DNA of 64,000 bases from Climacteris rufus (lineage: Eukaryota; Chordata; Aves; Passeriformes; Climacteridae), in assembly GCA_013398175.1 (NCBI GenBank), contig VZRZ01001924.1, positions 62,001 to 126,000 on the forward strand. Direction: 5' to 3'. The translations under genes and the position numbers were made by a program. Of the stretch, positions 13,640 to 25,907 are shown in pieces. The notes below the pieces were generated by a model, which was given only the letters and a program-made list of their open reading frames with translations, had not been told where the DNA came from and did not search any database. The first letter of the stretch is position 1; every line of letters begins with the position of its first letter.

Positions 13640-13924
13640 ATGTATTGATAGGACAAGGTGAAATGGCTTTAGACTGAAGGAGGACAGATGTGGATTAGAT
13701 ATTATCAATAAATTAATTACTGTGAGAGTGGTGAGGCACTGGAACAGATTTCCTGGAAAAGCCATGTGTGTCCCATACCTGGAAATGTTCAAGGCCAGGT
13801 TGGATGGGGCTTTGAGCAACCTGGTCTAGTCAAAGGTGTCCCTGCCCATGGCAGGGGGTCAGAACTAGATGGTCTTTAAGATACCTTCCAATCCAAACCA
13901 TTCTATGATTCTATAATTCTATGA
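13640..13924 (+). mobile_element. CR1 retrotransposon 3' end
   Basis: This follows the 3' part of CR1. The degenerate end of ORF2 reads GTGGTGAGGCACTGGAACAG, then a GGCCAGGTTGGATGGGGCTTTGAGCA-type stretch. The 3' UTR has CTGCCCATGGCAGGGGG, and the tail is TTCTATGATTCTATAATTCTATG. It is 5' truncated like most CR1 copies. The stop-disrupted ORF2 end is not functional. Confidence 0.92.
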
Positions 13925-14999
13925 AAACCACACAACTGCTGGTTTCTGTACTTAGTGAAATATTTGCAAGGATTGTGAGCTCAGACACAAGCTATAAGGA
14001 ATTATGGAAGTCCAGACAGGAATTTGAATGACTGGATCACCACAGCCAAAAAACCATCTGGTTTATGTGGTTTGGCTCTTTAATTAATCTCATTTTCGAG
14101 ATGAGAAATTCTGGGGGAGTAAAAAGTTCAAAGGATCTCTCAGACTGTGTACAGACCTGATCATATAGGTACATATTTGGTTTGTAAGGTGATGTAATGT
14201 TATTTTCTAAGTCCTCTAGTCCTATAATCTCTACCTGTTCTCTAAGAATACACTGAAAGGGCTACAGCTTTTTAAAATAAAATTCTGCCTAGTACCTACG
14301 TTTTAAAGAGAAGAGTTGGAAAGAAAATATTCATGGTATAAGATGTTGTCTTTTCTTTGGTCAGGAGAAAGTTATTTTTCAGCATCTCCATAATCTGGAC
14401 TATGATCAATCTGGACCTGGAAATTGTTAGCATTAGGAGCTAACTTGAAAGTAGTTTCTTATAAATTGTCTAGATTCTGGTTTGTTTTGAGACAGACTAT
14501 AGATTTTCTGCAACAGTTGAGTAGGAATAATTCCTGCTGTAAACCATGACCACATAAATTCAACAAATTTTATTAAGTATTCTGTAAAGATCATACATAT
14601 ACATACACTCATCAATGAAGGATATATATGACCAATCTTTTGACAGACAGATTGCTGCAGGATCCTTTCTGTTCCTGTCAGGAAATGTTTGTTGCTTCAG
14701 GAATTGATACAGAGCAAGAGAACAGACAGTTTTATACACTCCAATCATATTTTGCAGGCATGAGTTCTTCCTTTTCACTGAAGAATTTTTTTCAGGTGCA
14801 CATCAATACTTGTACCACTGAAAAGAAGACAAGACAATCCAAGTGAAAAAAAACACTTTATTTTTAGAAATCTCTATTTTCTGTTTAAATGTGTTCCTCA
14901 GAAGAAAAGTGAAGCAATACTAAAAAATCCAAACATAGGAGGCAAGTATTTTCAATTTATTCTTTCAAAGTGTTAGGAAAACGATATTCCTTTTCTTAA
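13925..14999. other. unique AT-rich sequence, no gene seen
   Basis: No recognised element. Open frames are 72 codons or fewer. Confidence 0.5.
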
Positions 15000-15100
15000 T
15001 GTATCGGGTTTGTGTGGCAAGGTTTTTGCAGTGCGGTGCTGGAAGGGTGACTTTTGTGAGAAGCTGCCACAAGTTTTCCCCATGTCCGACAGAGACAATG
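15000..15100 (+). mobile_element. 5' end fragment of an LTR beginning TGTATCGGGTTTG
   Basis: It begins TGTATCGGGTTTGTGTGGCA and continues to a TGTCCGACAGAG stretch. I recognise this as the start of a common avian LTR. It stops after about 100 bp, where an oppositely oriented LTR begins with TGTGATGG. The family match is from general knowledge and unconfirmed. Confidence 0.5.
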
Positions 15101-15603
15101 TGTGATGGCTTGACTCTGGCTAGGTGCCAGGTGCCCACCAAGTTGCCCTATAGCTCCCTCCCCCAGAGGGACAGGGGAAAGGACAAGATGAATCAGTAGG
15201 TCGAGATAAGGCAGTTTTTATTGAAGCTACAGAAAAGCAAAAGCAGGGTCTGCGTGCGCATAAGCAAAAGAAGGAGAAGTCAATCTCTACTTCCCATCAG
15301 CAAGCGATGTTCAGGCACGTCCCGGGAAGCAGGGCCTCAGCACATGTAGTGGTTCTGTTGGAAGGCAGACATTACAGAATGCCCCCCCTCCTCCTCTCTC
15401 TCTTGGCTTTTATATCTGAGCTGACGTCATATGGTATGGAATATCCCTTTGGTTCCTTAGGGTCAGCAGGCCTGCTTGTTTTCCCTCCCGAGGTCTTGCC
15501 CACTCCCTGCCCCTTGATGGGGGAGAATGTTAGAGGGACAGTGCTGCTCAGCAGTAGCCAAAACACTGCTGTGTTTTCAACCAAAGCACAGCACGACTCT
15601 ACG
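15101..15603 (-). mobile_element. ERVL-like LTR, reverse orientation, 5' truncated
   Basis: Read on the minus strand, this is a typical LTR. It has a CCAAAGGGATATTCCATACC segment, a TGACGTCA motif (15422-15429), a TATATAAAAG box (plus-strand CTTTTATATC near 15408-15417), an AATAAA signal (plus-strand TTTTTATT near 15216-15223) and a terminal CCATCACA. The AAGGGAT.TTCCA.ACCAT.TGAC.TCA core is shared with the forward LTR at 25919-26511, so the two are relatives. The LTR start seems to be missing and abuts a family B fragment at 15604. Frames of 104 and 70 codons in this block are incidental. Confidence 0.7.
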
Positions 15604-15690
15604 AAGACTGGGAAAGGCTGAAATCGCTTCTCTCAGGTCACGTGACTGTTGCTGAAGGCTCCGAGTTACTCACGCTTTTTACCCATGGCA
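15604..15690 (+). mobile_element. 3' terminal fragment of a family B LTR
   Basis: The reverse complement of the left edge of the LTRs at 614 and 35230. It shares GACTGGGA.AGGCT.AAATCG, CTTCTCTCAGGTCA, CTGAAGGCTCCGAGTTAC and the terminal TTTTTACC....CA. Only the last 87 bp or so of the LTR is present, in the opposite orientation to the two fuller copies. Confidence 0.75.
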
Positions 15691-18600
15691 AAATCTTAAT
15701 AAATGAGAAACTCAAAGAAAGTGCGATTTTTTTGCAAATTAAAAGATCACATACACGCATTGACATTTTGGTACCCAAAAGATGTTGATCTCTTCTTTCC
15801 CTTGAACATTAACAAAAGCATGAACGAGAGGAATTGGTGTGGTGACATATAATGGACTTCTCAGCCATGAAACCTGAGTCTGGCCACATTACAAATTAAG
15901 ATATTAATCCACAGTAGTCAGTTATCAGTCCCAAATCCGGTGTAATTGTTCAGACAATATAAAGGGGATTTGTCAGTAGCCCTGAGGTCTATATTGTACT
16001 ACATTTTGACATTTCATTAAAGAAGCATTTCATACACCTACCTATCTGTCATTTGTTTCAGGTTAGTTCAATAAGAATGTGTAAAAGGAATTAAAGCTCA
16101 TGTAAGAAGATTTTTAGATATTTGTAGAATTCATCAACCCAATGAGCTTCTGCTTCAGAAAGGCATTACTCTGGGACATTAAGAGAAGGAATATAAAAAC
16201 ATTTGCATGGATACATCTTGCAATGAGACCTAATCCATCCCCACCTTTGCAGCCACAGGGTTACTGCAGGTTTTGATAAAAATTTGTGCCAAATTTAACA
16301 TTTGGCTAAATTTGTAGGATAATTCTGTAGGAATCTGGCACCTGTTGCACTATTCTGGAGAGAATCACTGCTCAAATTTCCTGAAAAAGCCTAATATTGC
16401 CTTCTACTTAACACTACATCCCCAGTAATGTAATTGATTCCTCACAGTTCTAACATCAAAGCAAACAATGAAAAGTTTGTATTTTCTTTATGACATGTAA
16501 GGTTATGAAAACTTAATAATAAGTATCTGTGGAGTTCTTTTCCAACATCACATTTTAGCCTGTTTGAAAGCGTCTCTTTATACAAAATAATGGTTTTTTT
16601 TTTCTTATTACAGGAAATCAAAAGCTGTAATTGCTAAGCTGTGGTCCAATAGCAACACTTACTTTTTTTTTCAGAAATATATATTAAAGCACAAGTAATA
16701 AATAGAAAGAATTGAGAAACTGTAGGTGTTCTGAGCTTTGAAAGGATTCAGTGAGTTATTCTCTGGCAATAGTACAGGATACTTGTTTTTTCTTGGAGCC
16801 TTTGAAGTTTTCAGACTCTAAACAGGTTAAGTCAGAATACAACCTGAATCCTGTCTAAAACACTTTTATGTTTCGCCCACATCCTACCAGCCAGAATAAC
16901 ATCAGTTTAAAACAATCTTTAGTCACAGTTATTATAGAAAAGCAAGTCTATTTCACTTATCAAAGCCACTATGCTTTTTCTTAGATTTAATTTTCTCTTT
17001 TCCTAATTTTTAAATAAATCATGTTGAATTTTTTTAATGTATTTTTTTATATTCCTAAAAATACATGCATAAAAATACCTCCTTCTTTGCCAGAAGGGGG
17101 GAGATTTTAAACCTGCTTTGAGTTTTTGAGGGTGTCACTGATAATTTCAGATGTACATAATCTTCAGAACATATTAAAGTTGTTTCATCAGAAGTTTATT
17201 CTCACACAAATATTTCAGGTGAGAAGAAAAGTGGGACATAGCAAGGAAGTGACAAACTGTAAATCAGATAGATTTGATTTGCAATAGGAGTTTGGGGCAA
17301 GAAACTGAGAAGCAGGAAATCATTATATGTTTTGCTGGTGGTATCAATTTACATTATCTAAGCAGAGTGAAAAAGGACTAAACAAGGAAGAGGGTCAGAA
17401 AACCAGCTGAAAAGAAATCATAGTCAGTGCTCAAAGAGATAAGTAGTTAAGAAGTAGCTTTTCACAGGATGATAGCAGCAACTGGCTGGTGAAGAAGTTC
17501 GAGGACATCTTCTAGCCTTCCTCCTGACATTCTTCCCATGATAGCTCATTGTGTGGGCTGCAGCAGGAAAATAAAATGTTCCTGAGTACGGGTGCTATCA
17601 CATATTCTCCCTGGCAACAGGAACCAGCATAGAGTTTGACTCAACTTATCACTGTCTTCTTGCACTGATTTCTGGCTAGATGATGCAATGCACCGGACTT
17701 TGCTGGGAAGTATTGCAGAAGGCAAGAACTGACTGGAAAAAAGAAGTGTGGAGAGCAAAAGGAGGAAAATAATGAAAACAGGTATAAAAGAAGAAAAATA
17801 TGATTCTGCTGCCTAGAGAGATGAAACTGAAAAAAGGCATTAAGAGAGAAAATGTGCAGTGCATATCTTCATATCATGGAGAAAGCTTTTTTTCTTACTT
17901 GTTTAGGACACCACAACTTTCTAGTGAAAAGTGCTCCAAACCCCATAAATTCTTATAAAATTTGCTGCCTCACAAAAACTTCCATTTAGCAATAGTGCTG
18001 AAGTTGATGTAAAACCAGCAATAATGCCTTTGTCAACAAAAGGAAGATTGAAGAAAGAGATGCCTAAAAGATGTTTCATTAGAGGTAGTATCTGGAGAGA
18101 AAAGGAATCTGCAAGAAAGGAATGGCAGAAAAGAAGCAAAAATTGTTGCCATGGTCACATAGAAAGAGGTAAACATGAGTCCTCGTTTCTTAACATGCAC
18201 CATGAATGGTGGCAATAAAAAAGAACCCATGTTTTTGGCTGAGCCCATGACTCAGTGGCATGTCTCTATCATGTATCTAAAATAGTTTTATTATTTTCCT
18301 TTTATTTTTCAGTAGCACTTTATCGTTTTGGAGGCAAACACATAAGCTCATTAGTAATAGGCAGGATTTTCTTCATAAGGAAATTCCTTATATGTAACCT
18401 GTATAATATTTTCTGATTCCTCATTTTCCTGCTTTATATTTACCTAGTCCCTCTTTGTACCACTCAGTGTCCTTTTGCTCCCTCATTACTACTGTTAAAA
18501 ACATTTAAGTACCTTCATAGACAAGTCCTTTCTGCCCTTCATCCTTCAGTTGCACCCATCAAATGACTCCTAGAAAATTAATATTTTCTCACACTATGTT

Positions 18601-20519
18601 TTGTAAGTTCAATGTGGTCTCATTAGCCAAGAAAAAGAGATGGTTTCTACCTATTCTGAAATGTGCATATTCTGAGTATGCTAGGGTAAATGTAACACAT
18701 TATCATTAGATAAATAGAGAAGGGAACTCTGAAATGTTCATTGCAATGTTCTTAAGATAACCCAGCAAAATCAAGAAGTGCAAATTCACATCTAATATCA
18801 ACAGTCATATTCCTCTACCACTGCTATTCTTAGTATAACTCCTCTTTCTGGTTAAAGAACATCTTTTGTGAGATGTATCTATAATTGTCCTTACTCTCAA
18901 GGAACAGGATAGGACAGGTTGCATTGTGGCAACTTTTTGAATGTACTAATAGTGTGAGAAAAGAGGAAACATTAATGTTAAGCAGTGGTATGGAGAAAGA
19001 GTTTTTATTTTTTTAAGAGATGAACATATCAAACCAGTTGTCTTTTACTTTTTTTTATTTCACATATTCAGATTATCTTCAAGTTATAGCTTTGGTTCCT
19101 AAGTTACTGATCTCAGTTTCAAAGGAAGTCAGTGCAAGAAAATGTATCACTAGATGTCTGGTATAAACTCATCTCTTATCTCAGACTTTGTGGGCAGGTC
19201 TGGGCCAGACAGTGCTGTACCTAGAAGAAGGAAGCTCAGATTTCATTATGCTGTGAGTTGTAGACAGGGAGGTCAGTTGTCCCAGTCTAGACAAGCAGAG
19301 GTGTAGTGGGAAATGTCTTCAGGACACTACATTTTTTTATAGGATTTTCTTGCAAAGCAGTGGGTTTTATCTGTGTCTGCCTCAAAATTTGTGGCCCTAG
19401 CACTTAATTTTCCCAGCCTTGGATAAGAAGAAAGACACCTGATTATGAGGTCTGCATTTTCAGGCTTGTATCCTATAGGTACAGGGCCCAAATTAAAAAA
19501 AAAAAAGCAGCATCTTACCCAAGATATCTCTCTGTTGCTCTTCTATTTTCAACCTCAGGCAGCTGAGAAGCTGTCATTGCCTATCACAATTCACCCTAAC
19601 TTTAAAATGAGTGATGGATGCTGCAAGTAATACAGCTATGACAACACAGAGCTCACTGTGCAGCCAAATCTGACTGAAAAACTAGGTAAGAACTGTGGCA
19701 GCAAGTCTGAACTGAGCCTCAAGCCATCCCAGCAAGTTCTGGGGACTGTGACATGACTCTACTTTATCTATTACAGCCTCAGGGTTGTAATATAGTTCCC
19801 AGCCCTGCTCAAAACCTCAGCTATCCTATGTGCTGTAAGCTGCTGCTCCCTCACTGAATTCCTGCCTCACCTGAGTGCTTCTCTTGCTCCAGCCTAGCAC
19901 ATGACATTCAGAGATTGTGGAAATTCATGTCTGACTGGAAAATTTAAGTGGCTCGCAAGCACATTTAGATATCAAAAGCAGACATTAGAGTACATGAGCA
20001 GAACAATGAGTAAAATTGCACTGGGCCATGGAAACTTACAATCACATTTAATGCCTGGGGCTTTTTATGTTGTGACAGCATATGAGCTATGTTGACGTTC
20101 TTTTTTTCTTTTCCTAAGCTAGATGTTAGAAAGAGACAAAGCACAAAAAAACAAAGTCTAATGCAGAAACAAAAAAATTGTTCTGTGAGTCTAAAACACA
20201 GCCAGTTTTGAGTGCAAGCTTGGTTTTCATGTTCTTTGTATTCATCAGCTTTCCTGGCCTTTAGAATGTCCTTCTGAAAGCATAATTTCCTAAAAAATGT
20301 GTTCCTCTTTAAAGGTCAGACAGGTGGCTTGCCATCAGACAAAGAACATTTGCAGAATAAACTCTCACATTAATACATTCAAATGCCTTATACTTGTGTA
20401 GTCCTTTCTCACAAGAGAGGTCAAAGCAAAGTAAGATTTCATGAAGAGATAGAAACATTTTATAGAAATGTAATTTATATTAGATTCTACATAATTACGC
20501 TTTATATAATATTCCCACC
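15691..20519. other. unique AT-rich sequence, no gene seen
   Basis: About 4.8 kb with only short homopolymer runs and short frames (72 codons or fewer). Nothing I can name. Confidence 0.5.
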
Positions 20520-21052
20520 TCTAATACTGTATCCCACGTGGTACACTACATCCAGCTCTGGGGTACCCCAGCACAGGAAGGACAGGGACCTGTTGGAGTG
20601 GGTTCCCAAGAGGAGGCCACCGATACAATTAAAGAGATGGAGCACCTCTCCCATGAAAAATGCTTTGGGAATTGGGATGGTTCAGTCTGGAGAAGAGAAG
20701 GCTCTGTGGGAAGACCTTATATAAACCTTCCCATACCTAAAGGTGGCCTAAAAAGAGGACAGAGAGGGTGGTTTTACAAGGACATACGTGTAAGGACAAG
20801 CGATAAGGGCTTTAAACTGAAAGAAAGTGGGTTTAGATTAGACATTAGGAAGAAATTCTTCCCTGTGGAGGTGGTGAGGCACTGGAACAGGATGCCCAGA
20901 GAAGTTGTGGATGCCCCATCCCTAAAAGTGTTCATGGCCAGGTTGGATGGGGTTCTGAGCGACCTGATGTAGTGGAAAGTACCCTTGTCCATGGCAGCAG
21001 GCTTGCAACTAGATAATCTTTAAGGTTCCTCCCAACCTATGACTCTGTAATG
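20520..21052 (+). mobile_element. CR1 retrotransposon 3' end with ORF2 C-terminal remnant
   Basis: The frame at 20538-20972 (144 codons) ends in a recognisable CR1 ORF2 C-terminus, with residues such as SGFRLDIRKKFFPVEVVRHW followed by NRMPREVVDAPSL. The 5' part of that frame is out of register with the expected 'QLWG/GLHHLSHE' segment, so frameshifts exist and the protein is dead. The 3' UTR has CCATGGCAGCAGG and AACTAGATAATCTTTAAGG. The terminal octamer repeat is decayed (ATGACTCTGTAATGATG). It is relatively well preserved compared with the copy at 3.4 kb. Confidence 0.9.
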
Positions 21053-23351
21053 ATGACCCATAAATACTGCCATTAAAAGTAGGAACCAGAAACAAGATAG
21101 TTTTTGAATGATCACTACCCCCCAGAGCTGATAGTAAATTTAGAAACTGCTAGAAAGAGGGACAGAGGGCTACATATTCCACAACTGATTTCACATAAGG
21201 GTAGCAGTGGTGACCATTAGAGGGGACAGAGCCAGCAAGAAACTGATGTGCAGGAGGAGGAGCAGTAATTTTTAAGAAGTAGAGCTACCAAGTTAAAAAG
21301 TAGGAATGAGCTAGCCAGATAGGAGTGTGCAACTGGAAGCCTTGAGAGAAAATTTTTGGCTAAAGAGAAAGATGATACATGTCAGTGGGGCATAAAAGTT
21401 CTTACCTGAACATGTGAGCTGTTCATGCACACTTCTATTTAGTAGCTTTTTGTCTTAATCAAAACAATCTAAAAAAAAAAAATCAATTATTTTAGAAATA
21501 TATCTATTTTAAAACAGAAATAGCAATAAGCATAATAAAACTTCCACTGTCTCTTGGAAACACATACTCAGGGATTTCTCTTATACCTGTCCAATAAACC
21601 AGTCTAGAAAAACCAAGAAATAAGCTTATCACAAGATAGTTATTATTAGCTGTGAAACTATGAGAAATAAAGCTGATAGCAAACGATTTTGTATTCATAG
21701 AAGGATGCATAATAAAAAGGAGAAAGACATGAAAAAAGCATTAAAAAGTCTGGATTTATACCCTGCTTCAGGGAAAAATTTTCCTACTAAACAATAAAAA
21801 CTTCATTCACAGAGGAAATACTGCTTCCAATATGCTTTATTCGAGCATATTCTCATTTCATGGTAAATGAGCAATGCAAAATATAAATAGGAGTATTCCT
21901 ATCAGTCATTGAAGCTGATTACTTTTCTTTGCCTTTGCAGAAATCGAGACCATTAGTCTGCACAACTGCATCTCCTCTCAAAACTTGGGGTGGAGGGAGA
22001 CAGGAGTCCCATATCCATAGTGCTGAGTTCTGTCTAAATTATACCCTTTCTGGCACTATCAAAAAAGCATTTTATGCTTTATACATTTTCAGTTCTGCTG
22101 AAAAACTGTAGTTCCTGACTTAAAGCCAAATCTGAACTTTTGTTTTTTAACAGCTGGATACTCTTGTGACTAACTACTCAGGAGTGATATTATTGTGTTC
22201 AGTGCCAAACCCCTACCGCAAGCAGAGAGAAGTGGTTTTTATTTCCTTCAGTTTCTGCTAAACTGACATGCATTCCACTCTTCTGACTGAAGCCTTTTCA
22301 AGTGATAATTTCTTGAACAGCAAAGAAAAATCAATTCAAATTAAAATAGGAGTGTGAGACCAAACTTTCTCATCATGTATTGCAAGCAATAACTCATTAA
22401 AAAGTTAATAACCCTAAATGGCATGGTATTTGGTAATAACCACTGTGGCATTAAATTTAAAAATGTGATGGCAAAATGTGTACTCATAGCATAGATTTTC
22501 ATGTCGTCTTTTTCTACTCGGCCTAACCTTGAAACCACTGAGTTGGCTCCAGCACCTGCCTGACTGCCAGTGTGCCTTCCTGGGCTTTGGGCAGACCTCG
22601 CTGCTGGGGCAGGCTCAATCCACTGTTCCAGAAAATCCTCAAATCTTCTTTACACCCAGATCACAAGTAGCATAGATAAAGCATGTGAAGTCAGTCACAT
22701 AAGTTAAATGTCTTGTTTTCTTGCTATTTCAAGACCATTTCAACCATGCTACAGCAGATACAGTGAGGAAAGAAATGGATAGCAACATGAAATTAATCAC
22801 GGTGCTGAATCTAAGTTTTGAATGAATCACCACAGAAATCAAATTTAAAGGGCATGAATTCCATATATTTTCAATAACCATTCTAGGATATCCAAACTAA
22901 CGTGGGATTCACTGGAACATAAGTCAGAAAAGGTCATCAAGTGCAGCTATCAAGCATAAACGAAGTTCTCCCTAACTAACACACACAAAAGTCACAATGA
23001 AAGGTGAGCAAGGAAGGGCCTCTTATCTTTCCAAGAAAATGTTCCTGTGTCTTTTTGAAGTGGGAGAATTTGCATCAGCCAAAGTGAAAGAGACAAGTTG
23101 TACAGCATAGACAGTTTCAACACTGTGATGCGTCTGTTACAGATTCTGTGTGACCTGGAGATTTCCCTGAAATAAACCATGCAGTATGTTTATGTAGACT
23201 GCTTTTCCACGTGGTTAAAAAAATGTCTTTAGGTTTGGAAGTGAAAGAAAGATCTCCAATGAACGAATTAACATACAGTTAGTTGTGTTCAGTAAAGACT
23301 TCTCTACTTATCAAAGGTATGAATATGACTAAAAAGAGCAAGCTTAGTTGT
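21053..23351. other. unique AT-rich sequence, no gene seen
   Basis: About 2.3 kb without a recognised element. Frames are 68 codons or fewer. Confidence 0.5.
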
Positions 23352-23527
23352 TGTTGTGGGTTGACCCTGGCTGGACACTGGATGCCCACCAAAACGATCT
23401 GTCCCTCCCCTTTTCAGCTGGACAGGGGAGAGAAAGTATAACAAAAGGCTTGTGGTTATGATATAGGCAGGGACGGATCACCAGTTACACTCATGGGTAA
23501 AACAGACTCAGCTTGGGGAAATCAGTT

Positions 23528-23750
23528 TAATTTATTACCAGTAAAATCATAGTAGTGTGATAAGAAATAAAACCAAACCTTAAAACACCTTCCAACAAGC
23601 CCTCCCTCTTTCCCAGGCTCTACTTTATTCCCTGTTTCTCTACCTTCTCTCCAGCATTGGCACAGGGGAATGGGGAATGGGGGCTGTGGTCTGTTCATCA
23701 CACATTGTCTCTGCTGCTTCTTCCTGCTCAACAGGAGAACTTTTCACACT
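23528..23750. repeat. direct repeat, copy 1 of the duplicated LTR segment
   Basis: It starts TAATTTATTACCAGTAAAATC and ends near CACATTGTCTCTGCTGCT. It pairs with 23984-24202 with roughly four in five bases identical by eye. Confidence 0.75.
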
Positions 23751-23983
23751 CTTCTCCTGCTCCAGCATGGGATCTCTCCCACTTGAAACAGTCCTCCATA
23801 AATTTCTCCAAAATAAGCCATTCCCACAGGCTGAAGTTCTTCACCAATTGCTCCAGCACTGATTCCTTCCACAGGCTGCAGTCCTTCAGAAATAGGCTGC
23901 TCCAAGATGGGTTTTCACAGGGTCACAAGTTCTGCTAGAAAATCTGATCTAGTGTAGGTTCCCTTCTCCACAGGAGGCAAAAA

Positions 23984-24202
23984 TAATTTATTACCAATAA
24001 AATCAGAGTACAATGATGACAAATAAACCCAAATCTCAAAAAAAAAAATCCCTTCCAAACACCCCTCCTTTCTTCCAAGGCTCAACTTTATTCCTTATTT
24101 CTCTACCTCCTCCCCAATATCAGTGCAGAGGAATGAGGAATGGACACTGCAGTCAGTTCATCACATATTGTCTCTGTTGCTCCTTACTGTGCAATGGGAG
24201 GA
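23984..24202. repeat. direct repeat, copy 2 of the duplicated LTR segment
   Basis: It starts TAATTTATTACCAATAAAATC and ends near CACATATTGTCTCTGTTGCT. The same order of sub-motifs is seen in copy 1, including AACTTTATTCC and a TTTCTCTACCT stretch. Confidence 0.75.
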
Positions 24203-24265
24203 TGTGATGGTTTGATAAGTTTGGGAGGTCTAGCTTTTTGGGTGTGGTAGGGGCCAAAAGATAGC
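24203..24265 (-). mobile_element. possible LTR 3' edge running into the gap
   Basis: TGTGATGGTTTGA at 24203 matches the minus-strand 3' terminus of the LTRs at 15101 and 23352. The following 50 bp are not recognised and run into unknown bases, so the extent cannot be judged. Confidence 0.4.
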
Positions 24266-24307
24266 NNNNNNNNNNNNNNNNNNNNNNNNNNNNNNNNNNN
24301 NNNNNNN
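24266..24307. other. assembly gap (unknown bases)
   Basis: 42 N characters. The gap sits directly against a CT-rich pentamer repeat, which probably stalled sequencing. Its true length may differ. Confidence 0.99.
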
Positions 24308-24338
24308 CTCTCCTCTCCTCTCCTCTCCTCTCCTCTCC
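24308..24338. repeat. (CTCTC)n / (GGAGA)n pentamer repeat at the gap edge
   Basis: About six CTCTC units are visible after the gap. The true array probably extends into the unknown bases. Confidence 0.95.
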
Positions 24339-25576
24339 CAGAGAATAGTTACACTATCTACTTCAAAACCAAATATTTCTGATAACCCCCTTGTATAGTA
24401 TAATTCCATATTATGACCTCTCACCTGAGTTTATAATGTTAGAAGTCATAAATATTTTTAAAATAATATTTTTATTTTATCCTAAAAACATTACAGATGA
24501 ATGAAATGAAGCATGCACCTTTTTTTTTGGTAAAATGCTTAAAGGTTTTGTTTTCAATTATGCAGGCTTGTTATTGATCTGTATTGCTACCAAGAATGAT
24601 TTGTACATGGCAAAAATTACTGACATAGTGTTTCATATTTTTGAAGGGGAAAAAAAAATAACGTTTTTCTAGAATTTCAGTGGGGACACAAATTCTACAA
24701 GCATCTTGTCAAAGGCAATGCTCAAGCACGTGAATTTGATGGGACATAGACTGAGCTAATTGGCAGGTCTGAAGGAAAATTATTCATGAAAGTAGAGCTT
24801 TCTAGGTAATTTGGAATCATTCAAGACTATATCACTGTACAAAAATTTAAAATCTCCAACGTTCTAAGAGCAGATTTATTCTGCTGAGAAATTAATAGAC
24901 TTTTAATATGAATAAAATTTGTATGTTTCATAGTCTTTTCAAAAATACTGTAGCTATTTGGGGTCACTGAGAATTTGGTTAGAATCATCTCCTTGGAGAA
25001 AAATTAGTAAATTATATGCCAGAGATATACTCAAGGGCTCCACTCCAGATCAAGTGATTCTAATGATTAACACCCAGATGCCAAAAAAAGGCAAAGATAT
25101 CACTATCATGTACTAATTGCAAGATATTCAAGAAACTGGAAAGTTTAGATTATTTTGCTATAGAAACATTTCACTAAAGAGTCATATGATTCAAAGACTG
25201 CGTCTTTTACTTTCTTTAATCTTTATGAGTTTCCACTAGCTGAAGATCAGATTCATCAGATGTGTTTTCCTGTGCATTCTCGGTCTTGATTTTAATTTAA
25301 TTGCTCAACCATAGCATTACAATAAAATAGCTGATTTATAGAAAGCCCATCACTTTTAGATGTGTAGTTTAAATTTTGTTTCCTCTAAATAGAGGAAGTG
25401 TTCTCATATTATGAATTCTCATTTACCTCTGATAACAACTAAAATCCATTAACTTCATTGAAACTAGTCATGTGTAGAACATTAAGCATGTGTATATGAT
25501 TTTTGCAGAATGGATCGAATTTTATTCTCATTAAATTATAGGAGTACATTTCTGAGAAAAGCGGAAATTGGGATAA
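24339..25576. other. unique AT-rich sequence, no gene seen
   Basis: About 1.2 kb without a recognised element or protein-like frame. Confidence 0.5.
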
Positions 25577-25582
25577 GTTTTT

Positions 25583-25907
25583 TGTTGCCCTGACTTTTGC
25601 AGTTCTGGATGTTGTCATTCTTTTGTAGCTAGTTTCCCACATTCTTCTTTGTAAACATAGCCATGTTATTGTATCTTATACTTATTGTATCTTATCATTT
25701 ACATTCCTTTCTCCTAGACACAGAACTTTGATGGACATTTCCTTTGACCACTGTGATTGAGGGAGGAAGAACTCATTTCCTCCAATGAATAGTGATTTCT
25801 AAATGTATATAAAATAAAGAAGGCGGGTCTTGCTCGCCCCTTCCTGCTCTCTCCTCCTTGCTGGTAACAGGTGTCTCCGTCTCTTCTTTTGTGTCGTTAC
25901 TGCGACA
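25583..25907 (+). mobile_element. short solo LTR with perfect 6-bp target duplication
   Basis: A 325-bp block beginning TGTTGC and ending GCGACA, flanked on both sides by GTTTTT (25577-25582 and 25908-25913). The ends form an imperfect inverted repeat (TGTTGC against TGTCGC). A TATATAAAATAAAG stretch near 25806-25819 supplies a TATA box and an overlapping AATAAA (25813-25818). It is followed by a GC-richer U5-like segment (GGCGGGTCTTGCTCGCCCC). TG...CA ends, promoter and polyadenylation signals and a 6-bp duplication fit a class II (ERVK-like) solo LTR. The class is inferred from the duplication length. It carries a 16-bp tandem duplication (TTATTGTATCTTATAC, near 25666-25696). Confidence 0.75.

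Larger units (their letters stand above)
23352..24202 (-). mobile_element. LTR, reverse orientation, with internal direct duplication
   Basis: The left edge, with a GGGTTGACCCTGGCTGG core and then ATGCCCACCAAA, matches the 3' end of the TGTATCGGG-type LTR and of the LTR at 15101, read on the minus strand. The block then shows CTGGACAGGGGAGA, TTTAATTTATTACCA and, further right, a series of CTCCAGCA...CCACAGGCTGCAGT modules about 40 bp apart. A segment of about 220 bp (23528-23750) recurs in the same orientation at 23984-24202. Frames of 60-93 codons in it are incidental. The family is recognised from general knowledge and not confirmed. Confidence 0.7.

Noticed and set aside
17490..17515. tRNA B-box-like word (GAAGTTCGAGG)
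   Set aside because: No matching A box, acceptor stem or cloverleaf could be drawn around it.
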